A stretch of 64,000 nucleotides of DNA from Bradyrhizobium sp. WBOS07 (lineage in GTDB: Bacteria; Pseudomonadota; Alphaproteobacteria; Rhizobiales; Xanthobacteraceae). Position 1 is the first letter of the stretch, and every line of letters begins with the position of its first letter. The position numbers and the translations under genes were made by a program. Below are positions 36,466-45,552 of this stretch, piece by piece. The DNA lies in assembly GCF_024585165.1 (NCBI RefSeq), contig NZ_CP029008.1:124001-188000 (forward strand), read 5' to 3'. The notes beneath the pieces are model-generated. The model searched no databases. It had not been told where the DNA came from and worked only from the letters and a program-made list of their open reading frames with translations.

Positions 36466-36744
36466 TCACCGCGATCGGTGGTGAAAGCCGTGGTGTTGGG
36501 CAACGCCAGGCGTTGTCTCATAAGCGCTGCCGGGCCCAAACAAGGGAGCCGCGCCGCCAGGGCGTTCCAGGCCCATTCTGCCTGCCGGCGTCAGTTCGCA
36601 GTCGTTCAACACATCCCGATCGGGATATTGCGCCTGAAACGAATCTGGATGTTGAGTCGCCCACAATGGGCACTGGGCGCTTGCAGAGCTCATTGCGCCA
36701 ATCGACATCATCGCTGCAACAACAAAGGTCCTGAATCCAGTCAT
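36466..36744 (-). CDS. Small secreted protein
   Basis: A 92-residue protein with a clear signal peptide (TGFRTFVVAAMMSIGAMSSASA-Q), so the mature part is about 69 residues. The mature part has two cysteines (QCPLWA and NDCELT) and no recognised domain. The ATG at 36744 has GGAG at a good distance. Similar small exported proteins of unknown role are common in rhizobia. It lies in a segment with no conserved neighbours. Confidence 0.6.
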   Translation of the reverse strand: MTGFRTFVVAAMMSIGAMSSASAQCPLWATQHPDSFQAQYPDRDVLNDCELTPAGRMGLERPGGAAPLFGPGSAYETTPGVAQHHGFHHRSR

Positions 36745-37187
36745 GGTCGTGCTCCAAACGGCTGTTGTTTTCGTGCGGAGCATTCGCGCTGGTTCGTATC
36801 GGCTGCTCTGTTGAATGCGTTTCCTTCGAACTTCTTGAATGAACATTAAGTGGGTATGCGCTCGGCGCAAAAAAGACGGTGAACAATCACGGCTGCGCGA
36901 ATGGCAAACCGGTTTGCTCATCATTGCGTGACGCACACCCCGTCCCCGCATATCGAAGTCGCGTCACATCGGACACATTCGCCAAAGTCGCTCCAGAATC
37001 GGCTGCTGAGTGCAGAAGCCATGCGAGCTCATGAAGCCGAGTGCGGCGTTTACAGATTCGCACGAACTCGACCGCCGACCGGCGCGTAATGCCGAGGACG
37101 TTACCAATCTTGCAGGCGTGGTCGATTGCGAGGGCGTGGACCGAGGCTCATCTAACTCCTCATCATCGGTCTATCGGAGAAACCACC
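36745..37187. other. Spacer without recognised gene
   Basis: 443 bp between the divergent small secreted-protein genes. Short frames exist on both strands but none has a ribosome site plus family character. The AT-richer part near 36840-36900 probably holds the promoter of the minus-strand gene. Confidence 0.35.
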
Positions 37188-37421
37188 ATGCGATCAGGTG
37201 TCGTTCTGAGCCTTTTGATTGTCTTATGTGCACCCGTCAGCGCCGCAATGGCAGGTCAGGTCCATCGGCACCATGCGAAGGCGCATTCTCGTGTTTTGAC
37301 GACTGGGACCGCTGCGGCCTGGGCTTATTCACCGGCACGGCCGGACCGCCATCAACCCACCCCGCGCTATGATGATCGACCGGAACCAGGCTATAATCCG
37401 TACGAGAGATGGGGTGGTTAA
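37188..37421 (+). CDS. Small secreted His/Pro/Tyr-rich protein
   Basis: A 77-residue protein with a signal peptide (SGVVLSLLIVLCAPVSAAMA-GQ) and a short mature part rich in His, Arg, Pro and Tyr (VHRHHAKAH, then RYDDRPEPGYNPYERWGG). The ATG at 37188 follows GGAGAAACCACC. It has no known function; the histidines could bind metal. Confidence 0.55.
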   Translation: MRSGVVLSLLIVLCAPVSAAMAGQVHRHHAKAHSRVLTTGTAAAWAYSPARPDRHQPTPRYDDRPEPGYNPYERWGG

Positions 37422-37777
37422 CACCCCTCGCCGCCGCCTTGGCGCCGTTCGAGCGCGGCGAGATTAGCCCCACCTACTTCCGCGCCGCTTGTCGCTCGAG
37501 CGCTGAGCGCGAAACATCACGATCGGCCATATCGAGGCGGACGGCAGAACTTCTGGACCAAGAGCAACAACCGCGGTCGCTTCATCGTCAGATTTCAAAT
37601 GCGGCTGGGCGCGATGCGAGAACCGAAACTGATTCCGGCCACTCAACACCACACCAGTTTCGCACCAGAAACGATCGAACCCAAACGAAACGCGGCAAAT
37701 CGACGACGCACAATCAGGTCAGGCTGTTCCACGATGGACCGACAAGTTGACGCTCTTCGCCGATGGTCGCCACATTC
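37422..37777. other. Spacer without recognised gene
   Basis: 356 bp with lower GC than the flanks. No intact gene and no clear repeat were found. It may be degraded coding sequence at the edge of the accessory segment. Confidence 0.35.
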
Positions 37778-38998
37778 TCAAAGCCCCCGCTTGACCAGCG
37801 GGCATTCACTGTCGGCCAAGGGCGCATAGACGTCGCCGCTCGGGATCTTTCCGAGCACGTTGTAATATTCCCAGTTCGACTTGACGTCGGAAGGCTCCTT
37901 CACCTGGACGAGGTAGAAGTCGTGCACGAGCTTTCCGTCCTCGCGCACCGTCGCCCCGCGTGCGTAGAAATCGTCGACCGGAGTCGAGCGCATCTTCTCC
38001 AGCACTGGATCGGTTGCATCGGTGCCTACCTTTGCAACGGCCTTCAGATAGTGGCTCACGCCGGAGTACACTGCGGCCTGCGGCGCCGTGGGCATGGTGC
38101 CCCGTAGCTTGTAGAAGCGTTCGCCGAAGGCCCGGGTCTCCTCGTTCAAGGCCCAGTACCAGGCCGTGAGCGTCGTCAGGCCCTTGGCGGTTTGCGGGCC
38201 CATGGCATGGACATCGCTGATGAACATCAGTTGAGCCACGGGCTTCTGGCTCCCCGTATTCATGCCGAACTCGTTCCACTGCTTCATGAGAGTCACGAGC
38301 TGCTCGCCGGCATTGGCGAAGGCGATGACCTTGGCTCCGGATGCCTTTGCCTGCAGGATGAACGAGCTGTAATCGGCGTTTCCGATCGGGTGATACACGG
38401 CGCCGAGAGACTTGCCGCCTGCTTGCGCCAGCACGCGCTGCGATTCCGACACCATGTTCTTGCCGAACGCATAATCGGCGGCGATGAAGTACCAGGTGTC
38501 GTAGCCCTGCGAGAGCAGCGTGCGGATCGGTCCCGACACCAGATTATAGGAATCGTGGAGCCAGGCGAGCCCGGTGCGCGCGCATTGCTTGCCCGCAAGC
38601 TCGGTGGTCGCCACCGCCGCATAGACCGCAATCCTGTTCTTGTCGCGTGCCAGCGACTGGATCGCCAGTCCGACCGCGGAGTTGGAGACGTCGGCAATCA
38701 TGTCGACGCCGTCGACGTCGAACCATTTGCGGGCGATGCCGACGCCGATATCCGGCTTGTTCTGGTGGTCTGCGGCCACGATCTCGACCTTGATCGAGGG
38801 GACCGCTTTCTGGAAATCCTCTGCAGCCATTTTGGCGGCAGTGACGGAGCCCGGTCCCGACAAGTCGGACAGCGGTCCGGTCTGGTCATTGATGATGCCG
38901 ATCCGGACGACGCCGCCGGAGATTTCGCCCGCTGTGGCGGGAACGCACGATCCGATGAAGGCCCCAAAAATCAGAAGTGTAGCGACGCGGCAGTTCAT
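37778..38998 (-). CDS. Branched-chain-amino-acid-type ABC transporter substrate-binding protein
   Basis: A 406-residue LivJ-like binding protein, the third paralogue in the window. The signal peptide ends near PATAGEIS. The mature N-terminus is VVRIGIINDQTG, and the C-terminus ends ECPLVKRGL. The ATG at 38998 follows GGAAAGG. It has no transporter partners nearby. It lies 54 bp downstream of the DJ-1/PfpI-type gene on the same strand and could be cotranscribed with it. Confidence 0.9.
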   Translation of the reverse strand: MNCRVATLLIFGAFIGSCVPATAGEISGGVVRIGIINDQTGPLSDLSGPGSVTAAKMAAEDFQKAVPSIKVEIVAADHQNKPDIGVGIARKWFDVDGVDMIADVSNSAVGLAIQSLARDKNRIAVYAAVATTELAGKQCARTGLAWLHDSYNLVSGPIRTLLSQGYDTWYFIAADYAFGKNMVSESQRVLAQAGGKSLGAVYHPIGNADYSSFILQAKASGAKVIAFANAGEQLVTLMKQWNEFGMNTGSQKPVAQLMFISDVHAMGPQTAKGLTTLTAWYWALNEETRAFGERFYKLRGTMPTAPQAAVYSGVSHYLKAVAKVGTDATDPVLEKMRSTPVDDFYARGATVREDGKLVHDFYLVQVKEPSDVKSNWEYYNVLGKIPSGDVYAPLADSECPLVKRGL

Positions 38999-39052
38999 GC
39001 GAGTACCTTTCCAATGATGGCGTTGGGGCCTTCCTCCCACTGACGAGCGAGC

Positions 39053-39754
39053 TTAAGCGGCCGCTCTTGATTTGAGTTTCGCAACCGCCTTCTGGACGGC
39101 CGCCGCGCGCTTGCGAAGCCAGGGCTCGGCGTCTGCGCGCATGCGGGCGACCAGTTCGGGCGGCGCATTCTGCACCGTGATGTCGAACGGCGGTTGCGGC
39201 TGATATTCCAGCATGAGCTGGAGGTTCTTGGCGACGTCCTCGCCGCAGAGCTCGGCGGCGACCTGAAAACCGAAATCGATTCCTGCAGTCACGCCGCCGC
39301 CGGAAATGCGGTTGCGGTCGACCACGACGCGGTCGTCGACCGCAATCGCGCCGAAGGCGGCAAGCTGGTCGCTCATGAGCCAATGGCAGGCCGACTTGTA
39401 TCCGTCGATGAGGCCCGCGGCGCCGAGGATCAGGCAGCCCGCGCAGACCGAGGTGATGTAGCGTGCCGATCCACCCTTGTCGCGAACGAAGGCGATCACC
39501 TCGTCATCATCCATGGTGTCGACCTGCCCCGGCCCGCCGCCGATGCAGAACACGTCGAGATCCGGACAGTCGGCGAACGTCGTGGTCGGCAGCAGCGGCA
39601 GGCCGACGTCGCTAACGACCGGCTCTATGCGCTTCCACAGCAGATGCACCCGAGCGTTCGGCAGGCGGGCGAAGACTTCGAAAGGCCCGGTGACATCCAG
39701 TTGAGTCATCCCGGGATAATACAGAATTCCGATCTCGATCCGCTTGCCGGACAT
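39053..39754 (-). CDS. DJ-1/PfpI family protein, isonitrile-hydratase-like
   Basis: A 233-residue DJ-1/PfpI protein. LDVTGPFEVFARLP and the nucleophile region ITSVCAGCLILGAAGLIDG match the isonitrile hydratase/ThiJ subgroup, as does GGGVTAGIDFGFQV. It is a single-domain enzyme without the AraC domain of its divergent neighbour. The ATG at 39754 follows GAGGAGAG. Possible substrates are isonitriles or related small molecules; this is not certain. Confidence 0.85.
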   Translation of the reverse strand: MSGKRIEIGILYYPGMTQLDVTGPFEVFARLPNARVHLLWKRIEPVVSDVGLPLLPTTTFADCPDLDVFCIGGGPGQVDTMDDDEVIAFVRDKGGSARYITSVCAGCLILGAAGLIDGYKSACHWLMSDQLAAFGAIAVDDRVVVDRNRISGGGVTAGIDFGFQVAAELCGEDVAKNLQLMLEYQPQPPFDITVQNAPPELVARMRADAEPWLRKRAAAVQKAVAKLKSRAAA

Positions 39755-39847
39755 GCATCGCTCTCCTCTTTGAAACGAAGGCATGTTGACAGGCCGGCCG
39801 GTTTGCCGAAATGTCAGAACACACGCAATTCCTGCCAAGGCTCGCTG

Positions 39848-40831
39848 ATGGCTCGTTCTGCCGCCCGCCGCGTCGTCTTCGTCCTGTTCGAGGATTGCCT
39901 GCTGCTCGATTTCGCCGGGCCGCTGCAAGCCTTCGAGCTTGCCTGCGAAACGTCGGAGGCCGGGCGCGCGCCCTATGTCTGGCAGGTCTGCTCGTTGAAG
40001 GGTGGCCCCGTCAAAACCTCGTCCGGCCTGGAGGTGACGACGACTGCGCTCTCCGACTGTGCCCGCAAGGATATCGACACCCTCATCGTGGGTGGCGGCC
40101 CCGGCGTCCATCGCGCTGCTGCCGAGGCCGGATTGGTCGACTGGTTTCGGTCAACCGCGCCGAAGGTCCGGCGCGTCTGCTCTGTTTGCACCGGCACCTT
40201 CGTCCTGGCCGCGGCCGGCCTGCTCCACGGACGAAGCGCGGTCACCCATTGGAGCTCCTGCGACCTGCTGCGCGCCCAACATCCGGACGTCTCGGTCCTG
40301 GTCGACCCTGTGTTTGTCCACGACCGCGGAGTCTGGACGTCGGCCGGCGTGACCGCGGGCATCGATCTCGCGCTCACGCTGCTGGAAGACGATCTCGGAC
40401 ACCGCGAGGCCATGCGCGTCGCACGGCGCATGGTCGTGTTCCTGAAACGGCCCGGCGGACAGGCCCAGTTCAGCGTTCCGCTGTCGCTGCAAACCTCCGA
40501 AGACAGGGCCTTCGAGAATATCGCGGCCTGGATGCAGGACAATCTCAGCCGCGATCTGCGCGTCGAGAGCCTGGCCGAGAGAGCGGGCATGAGCCCCCGC
40601 ACCTTCGCGCGTGTTTTCCGGCAGAAGACCGGGCGCACGCCCGGCAAGGCGGTGGAAGAGCTGCGCGTCGAGGCCGCCCGCCGGGCGTTGGAAGAATCGG
40701 CGTCGAGCATCAAGGAAATCGCGGCCCGCGCCGGATTTCAGAGCGAGGAGCATTTGCGGCGCGCCTTTCGCCGCCGCCTGAATGTGCTGCCGCAGGATTA
40801 TCGCGTTCGGTTCTCTCAGGGGCAGGATTAG
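39848..40831 (+). CDS. GlxA-family transcriptional regulator (DJ-1/PfpI plus AraC HTH)
   Basis: A 327-residue regulator. Residues 1-190 are a DJ-1/PfpI-like domain (LLDFAGPLQAFELA, VCSVCTGTFVLAAAGLLHG), and residues 215-315 are an AraC-type helix-turn-helix pair (LRVESLAERAGMSPRTFARVF and IKEIAARAGFQSEEHLRRAF). GlxA-type proteins usually activate adjacent genes in response to amine or small-metabolite signals. It is divergent from the DJ-1/PfpI enzyme gene across 93 bp, the expected target. Confidence 0.9.
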   Translation: MARSAARRVVFVLFEDCLLLDFAGPLQAFELACETSEAGRAPYVWQVCSLKGGPVKTSSGLEVTTTALSDCARKDIDTLIVGGGPGVHRAAAEAGLVDWFRSTAPKVRRVCSVCTGTFVLAAAGLLHGRSAVTHWSSCDLLRAQHPDVSVLVDPVFVHDRGVWTSAGVTAGIDLALTLLEDDLGHREAMRVARRMVVFLKRPGGQAQFSVPLSLQTSEDRAFENIAAWMQDNLSRDLRVESLAERAGMSPRTFARVFRQKTGRTPGKAVEELRVEAARRALEESASSIKEIAARAGFQSEEHLRRAFRRRLNVLPQDYRVRFSQGQD

Positions 40832-40920
40832 CGGCGCAAGGTTTCGTGCAAGGATTCACTCAAAGACAAGCGCAGCCAATGTGCTAACCTCCGCGCCGAA
40901 GCCACCAGCGGAGCCCCCCC

Positions 40921-41289
40921 ATGCCCACCAGCGTCAAGCAAATGCTCGAAGCCGCCAACGCGGCGGTGCCCAAGATCACCTCCGACCAGGCCGCCGAGAT
41001 GATCAGGAGCGGCAACACCCTCGTCCTCGACGTGCGCGATGCGCCGGAGGTTGCCGCCAGCGGCAAGATCGAAGGCGCCCTGCATGTCTCGCGCGGGATG
41101 CTGGAGTTTCGGGCCGACCCGGAATCGCCCTATCACGACAAGGCGTTCGACAAGAGCAAGTCCGTGATCCTGTACTGCGCATCCGGCGGCCGGTCGGCGC
41201 TGGCCGGCAAGGTGTTGAAGGATATGGGGTACGACAAGGTCTATAACGTCGGCGGCTTCAAGGACTGGACCGGGGCCGTCGAGAAATAG
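40921..41289 (+). CDS. Rhodanese-like domain protein
   Basis: A 122-residue single-domain rhodanese. The active-site loop is ILYCASGGRSALAG with the persulfide cysteine, and VLDVRDAPEVAASGKIEGALHV is the N-terminal motif. It transfers sulfane sulfur to thiols or proteins. The first ATG follows a GGAG. It stands alone on the plus strand, downstream of the GlxA gene by 89 bp. Confidence 0.9.
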   Translation: MPTSVKQMLEAANAAVPKITSDQAAEMIRSGNTLVLDVRDAPEVAASGKIEGALHVSRGMLEFRADPESPYHDKAFDKSKSVILYCASGGRSALAGKVLKDMGYDKVYNVGGFKDWTGAVEK

Positions 41290-41493
41290 CTCGACCCGGC
41301 CCGGGCAGGGCAACCGCATATGGGGCCGATCTAGCCTGTGGCCATCCTTCGAGACGCCCGCCGTTGGCAGGCCCTCAGGATGAAGACCCGGTTCCCGGCC
41401 GGTCATTCAAATTCCCGGCTGGCGGTCGCTTCATCCCGGCCGCAACAATCAGCCCTCATTGGCGTTGTTCCGGGGCACACAGCGAGGCGCGCC

Positions 41494-41685
41494 ATGACCA
41501 AGCCTACCGACAAGGATACCGAACTGACACCCGACGACTTCCCGCTCGAAGCCGACAAGGACAAGCTCAGGACGCACAAGGGCGAGCCGGTGGCCTCGGC
41601 CGAGTCGGAGCAGATTGCCGACGAATTGGCCGAGCGGCTCAACGAGCAAGCGCACCGGGAGGAGCAGGACCGCTGGTCGGCGTGA
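41494..41685 (+). CDS. Small acidic hypothetical protein
   Basis: A 63-residue, highly charged protein (TKPTDKDTELTPDDFPLEADKDKL, rich in Asp, Glu and Lys) with a helical C-terminus (SEQIADELAERLNEQAHREE). The ATG at 41494 is preceded by a weak ribosome site (GAGGCGCGCC). Proteins of this composition are common and uncharacterised in Bradyrhizobium. Confidence 0.55.
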   Translation: MTKPTDKDTELTPDDFPLEADKDKLRTHKGEPVASAESEQIADELAERLNEQAHREEQDRWSA

Positions 41686-41822
41686 GCGCGATGCGGTCCA
41701 TGCGAATTGTGATCGCGCGCCAGGCTATGGTTCAAGCCGGCTGAGGCCGGCAGGCCATGCCGGGCGAACCACCGGCCGCTCCATCCTTCGGAACCTCGCA
41801 GGCGCAATCGGCCGGGGGCGGA

Positions 41823-42035
41823 TCAGGCGGAACGCGGCGTGGACCCAGGCTGTCCGTTCGGCTCGTTCAGCAGCCGGCCGGTGGTGGTGTTGACGAAATG
41901 CAGCGACATGCAGGCCGGGCACCTCACCGGGACATAGCTGTCCGCCGGCGCGCGACCCTCGGGCCGCTCGTCGTCGATCCGTTGCTGGACGTTCATGCCG
42001 GTGCGCGGGCACCTGAAGAGAATCTGGCGCTGCAT
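41823..42035 (-). CDS. Small zinc-ribbon-like hypothetical protein
   Basis: A 70-residue protein with two cysteine pairs-like positions, LFRCPRTG and VRCPACMSLHF, so a zinc-ribbon fold is possible. The ATG at 42035 follows GAAGGAAGC. It has no assigned function. The gene is convergent with the small acidic protein gene. Confidence 0.55.
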   Translation of the reverse strand: MQRQILFRCPRTGMNVQQRIDDERPEGRAPADSYVPVRCPACMSLHFVNTTTGRLLNEPNGQPGSTPRSA

Positions 42036-42391
42036 GCTTCCTTCATGCGCCCGAACCCGAGCCGGCGAAATTGCGGACGATTCCTTACGGGCCTTTCCCA
42101 GGTTTGCGATGGGTCAATGCGAAGGGCCCGCCAACTACTATTCTCTGCACGACATCGGACGCGCCGTCGCTCCGGTGCCGCACGAAGCGGAGCCCGGACT
42201 CCTAGGCACTCCGGGCACCGCTTCGCAAGACAGGATGCAAGCGTCCGCGACCGGGGAGCCGGCTCCGCAAGGGGAGGCTTCGCCGGCTCTTCGGAAGCCG
42301 GGGTTGATTGATTTCGCCCGGCCGGCCCGCCACCCAATGCCGCCGCCGGCAAGAGGCCACCATCGGGACCGCCTCGATCAGGGGAGCAGCC
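42036..42391. other. Intergenic region without recognised gene
   Basis: 356 bp between divergent small genes. It contains several GC-rich hairpins (for example around GAGCCGGCTCC near 42260) but no convincing gene. Promoters for both neighbours must lie here. Confidence 0.35.
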
Positions 42392-42667
42392 ATGATGTCC
42401 GCGAAGCTCGACGATCTCTCTGCGGCCGTGCGCTACGCGCTCGAGACGACGCGCGCGACCACGGTCTGCCCGTTCCACGGCGAGGTGATCATCCGCGTCG
42501 GAGATGATGCCGCCGAGAGCCATGCCTACGAACGCGCCAAGCGAATCCTGAAGAGCGACGGGACGCCTTTCGAAGCGGACGCGCTCAGGGAAGAAATCGG
42601 CCGGCAACTCGCGATCGCCGCGGACGGGCGATGCCCGAAATGCGATCGGGCCGATCCGGCCGGCTAG
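42392..42667 (+). CDS. Small hypothetical protein
   Basis: A 91-residue cytoplasmic protein (about 10 kDa) with a helical N-terminus (LDDLSAAVRYALETTRATT), a CPFHGE motif, and a C-terminal RCPKCDRAD, so a metal site is possible. ATG codons at 42392 and 42395 are adjacent; GGGGAGCAGCC precedes them. Family unknown. Confidence 0.6.
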   Translation: MMSAKLDDLSAAVRYALETTRATTVCPFHGEVIIRVGDDAAESHAYERAKRILKSDGTPFEADALREEIGRQLAIAADGRCPKCDRADPAG

Positions 42668-42686
42668 AGCGCGCTGCCTCCGCCGG

Positions 42687-45362
42687 TCAGGAAGCCGCGC
42701 GCCTTGAGGCCTTCTTGCTCGGCCGGGAGGACACGAGGCTCCGCGGCCGCCCGATCAAATATCCCTGCATCTCGTCGCAGCCTTCCTGCATCAGCAGCGA
42801 CATCTGTTCCTCCGTCTCGATGCCTTCGGCAAGGACCGGCACCCCGAGCCCATGAGCGAGGCCGATCACGGCCCGGACGATGGCGAGCGAGCGATCGCTC
42901 TGGCCGAGCGAGGCGACGAAGGAGCGGTCGATCTTGATGCGGTCCAGCGGAAACGCTTCGAGATATGACAGCGACGAATATCCCGTTCCGAAATCGTCGA
43001 GTGCGATCAGGATGCCGAGCGCCTTGAGCGACTGCATCGTCCTCTTGGCGCGCTGCATGTCCTCGATCAGGACGCCTTCGGTGATTTCGAGCTCGAGGCG
43101 CGCGGCCGGAAGCCCGCTGTCGCGCAGCGACCGGCGGACCTGCCGGTCGAGGTTTTCCCGGCGGAACTGCGCCGCCGAGACGTTGACGGCCACCCGCATC
43201 GGCTCGTCCCACGACGCCGCTTCCCTGCACGCCTCCATCAGGACCCAATCGTCGATCTGCGCAATGGAGCCGCTTCGCTCCGCGATCGGAATGAACTCGC
43301 CCGGCGGGATGATGCCGCGCACCGGATGCCGCCAACGCACGAGCGCCTCGTAGCCCATCAGCGTGCCATCGCGATGCTGCTGCGGCTGGTACTCCAGATA
43401 GAGCTCGCCCCGCTCCACGGCGGCCTGCAAATCGTGCTCGAGCTCGCGGCGGTTCCGCAATTGCTGGTCCATTGCGCTGGTGAACAGGCGGACGGCTCCC
43501 CTGCCCTCGTGCTTGGCGCGATAGAGCGCGGCATCCGCATTCGCCAGCAGCGCAACGGAATCGCCGGCATCTCTCGGATACAGCGCGACGCCGACGCAGA
43601 GATCGATCTTCAGGGCATGGCCGTCGACCTCGACCGGCTGCTCGAACTGTGCCCGCATCCTGGTGGCGAGCAGCTCCGCGGTTGCCGGCAGCGGCGCTTC
43701 ATCGATGATGCCGATGAATTCGTCGCCACCGACGCGCGCGACGTAGGATCCTTGCGAAACAACCTGCAGGCGTCTTGCGGCCTCGCGCAGCACGGCGTCG
43801 CCGACGGCGTGACCGAAGCGGTCGTTGATCGCCTTGAAGTGGTCGAGATCGATGCAGAGCACGGCGAAGGCGCCATCGGCGACCTCGGCGCGTTCGATCG
43901 CGGCGGAGAGATGCTGGCCCAGGGCGGCCCTGTTGGGCAGCTCCGTGAGCGCGTCGTGACCGGCGAGATAGCTCGCCCTCTGCTGGGCCTTGTTCCGCTC
44001 CGTCACGTCGAAGCCGACGCAGACATGGGCGGACTGCCCGTCATAGACCAGCGGCCGGGATTCGATCACGACCTCGATCACCTCGCCGTCGGCCGTCCTG
44101 TGCAACTCGCAGTCGCGTTCGGCTGTCGCCTGCTGCTCCGCATGGGCGAGCTGATGCTCGGACATGGCGAGGAGATCCTGCCGGGAATAGCCGTAGTGCC
44201 TGCACATCGCACCATTTACGGCGATGAGCCGATGTGTCTTCGCATCGACCACCCACATCGGAAGCGGGTTCTCTTCGAACAGCAGGCGGAAGGAGGCTTC
44301 CGCTTCCGCGAGGGCCCTCTCGGTGCGATGGCGCTCCGTGATGTCCTCGTGGGTTGCGACCCAGCCTTTTCCCTCAGGGCGATGCCGGATCCGCACGATC
44401 CTGCCGTTGGTCAGCTCCACGGTCGTATCGGAGTTCTCGGCGATCACCGGAGCGCTGTTGCGCCAGACCAGATAATCCTGCTTGGACATCCTCGGGGCGC
44501 TGCCGGCCGAATAGCGGAGATCGACGATCTCGCTCAGCTTCATGCCCGGCCGAACCAGTTTCGGATCGAGATCGTAGATCTCGAGGTATTGCCGGTTGCA
44601 GACGATCAGGCGCTGATCGGCATCGAAGAAGCAGAGCCCCTGGGACATGTTATTGAGCGCCCGGTCGAAGCGCTCCGCGAAGGCGGTCGCGGTCTGCTTG
44701 GCGGCCAGGGCGCGATCGCCTTCCTCGGACAGCCGTGCAAGAGTCTCGACCAGCTTCACGAAGGAGCGGAAATTGGTGTTGATCATCCGGGCGAGCAGGA
44801 CGAGCAGCGCCAGCAGATTGATCCCGACCGAGATCAGCATCCCGTCGCCGGACAGCAGCAGGAGCGTCGCGATCGGTGCACCGGCAATCAACATCGTCAG
44901 CCGGGACGACGGCGGGAAGCTGCCGAGGCAATAGGCAGTCCCGACGCAACCCATGAAGAGCAGCAGGGAGACCGACACACGCAGGCCGGGATCGACCACC
45001 ATGAACAGCGCCAGGATCCAGATCACGAAGCTGGAGCTGATCACCACGGTGGCGAGACGAACCCTTACGAGCTCTCGGTAAGCCTCCTCGGCGGTGAAGT
45101 CCTCCTTCTTCAGCCGCAGCCACTGCACCAACCGAAACAGACAGGCCACCAGGAGCGCGGCCGGCAAGGCAAATCGCAGCCATGCCGACACCGTGTTCGG
45201 AAGGAGCAGCCCTACGCTGATGCTGTTGACCAGAAGTGCGGCATAGAGAACCGGCACCTGCTTGCGGAGCACGCGGAACTGCTCGACCAGCAGCGAACGG
45301 CCGAGCGGATCGGTCGTATCACCGATCGCGAAAGCGTCGCGAAGCCGCGCGAAGAAACCCAT
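42687..45362 (-). CDS. Membrane-bound PAS-GGDEF-EAL cyclic-di-GMP protein
   Basis: About 891 residues. Six or so membrane helices in the first 190 residues are followed by two PAS domains (around residues 230-345 and 355-480), a GGDEF domain with intact VGGDEFIGI, and an EAL domain with YEALVRWRHP, DDFGTGYSSLSYL and a late EGIETEEQ. All signature residues of both catalytic domains are present, so the protein may both make and degrade c-di-GMP, or switch. The ATG at 45362 was chosen; a GTG six codons upstream (45380) is in frame. Confidence 0.9.
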   Translation of the reverse strand: MGFFARLRDAFAIGDTTDPLGRSLLVEQFRVLRKQVPVLYAALLVNSISVGLLLPNTVSAWLRFALPAALLVACLFRLVQWLRLKKEDFTAEEAYRELVRVRLATVVISSSFVIWILALFMVVDPGLRVSVSLLLFMGCVGTAYCLGSFPPSSRLTMLIAGAPIATLLLLSGDGMLISVGINLLALLVLLARMINTNFRSFVKLVETLARLSEEGDRALAAKQTATAFAERFDRALNNMSQGLCFFDADQRLIVCNRQYLEIYDLDPKLVRPGMKLSEIVDLRYSAGSAPRMSKQDYLVWRNSAPVIAENSDTTVELTNGRIVRIRHRPEGKGWVATHEDITERHRTERALAEAEASFRLLFEENPLPMWVVDAKTHRLIAVNGAMCRHYGYSRQDLLAMSEHQLAHAEQQATAERDCELHRTADGEVIEVVIESRPLVYDGQSAHVCVGFDVTERNKAQQRASYLAGHDALTELPNRAALGQHLSAAIERAEVADGAFAVLCIDLDHFKAINDRFGHAVGDAVLREAARRLQVVSQGSYVARVGGDEFIGIIDEAPLPATAELLATRMRAQFEQPVEVDGHALKIDLCVGVALYPRDAGDSVALLANADAALYRAKHEGRGAVRLFTSAMDQQLRNRRELEHDLQAAVERGELYLEYQPQQHRDGTLMGYEALVRWRHPVRGIIPPGEFIPIAERSGSIAQIDDWVLMEACREAASWDEPMRVAVNVSAAQFRRENLDRQVRRSLRDSGLPAARLELEITEGVLIEDMQRAKRTMQSLKALGILIALDDFGTGYSSLSYLEAFPLDRIKIDRSFVASLGQSDRSLAIVRAVIGLAHGLGVPVLAEGIETEEQMSLLMQEGCDEMQGYLIGRPRSLVSSRPSKKASRRAAS

Positions 45363-45479
45363 CGAGATTGTCCCAGCCACGTCAAACGCTAGGACAGAGG
45401 GGCGAAGGACCCGTAAAGGCGCTTGGTGTCTTTGCCCTTAACGCGACTGCCGCAATCGCTGGATACAAGGAACCGCCGC

Positions 45480-45497
45480 TGTTCCCAGCCGGGAACA
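45480..45497. promoter_or_regulatory. Short palindrome downstream of a cyclase gene
   Basis: TGTTCCC and GGGAACA flank a 4-bp centre. It lies about 55 bp past the stop of the minus-strand cyclase-domain gene and 117 bp before the c-di-GMP gene. It could end the upstream transcript or bind a regulator of the next gene. Confidence 0.3.
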
Positions 45498-45552
45498 TCG
45501 CGGCGCTTGCCCATCTTAAAAGGTCGTGGTGCAGATGAGGTGACCGCGGCCC

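Noticed and set aside
31923..37777. Prophage or intact genomic island
   Set aside because: No integrase, structural phage gene, transposase or direct repeat of the tRNA end is visible.
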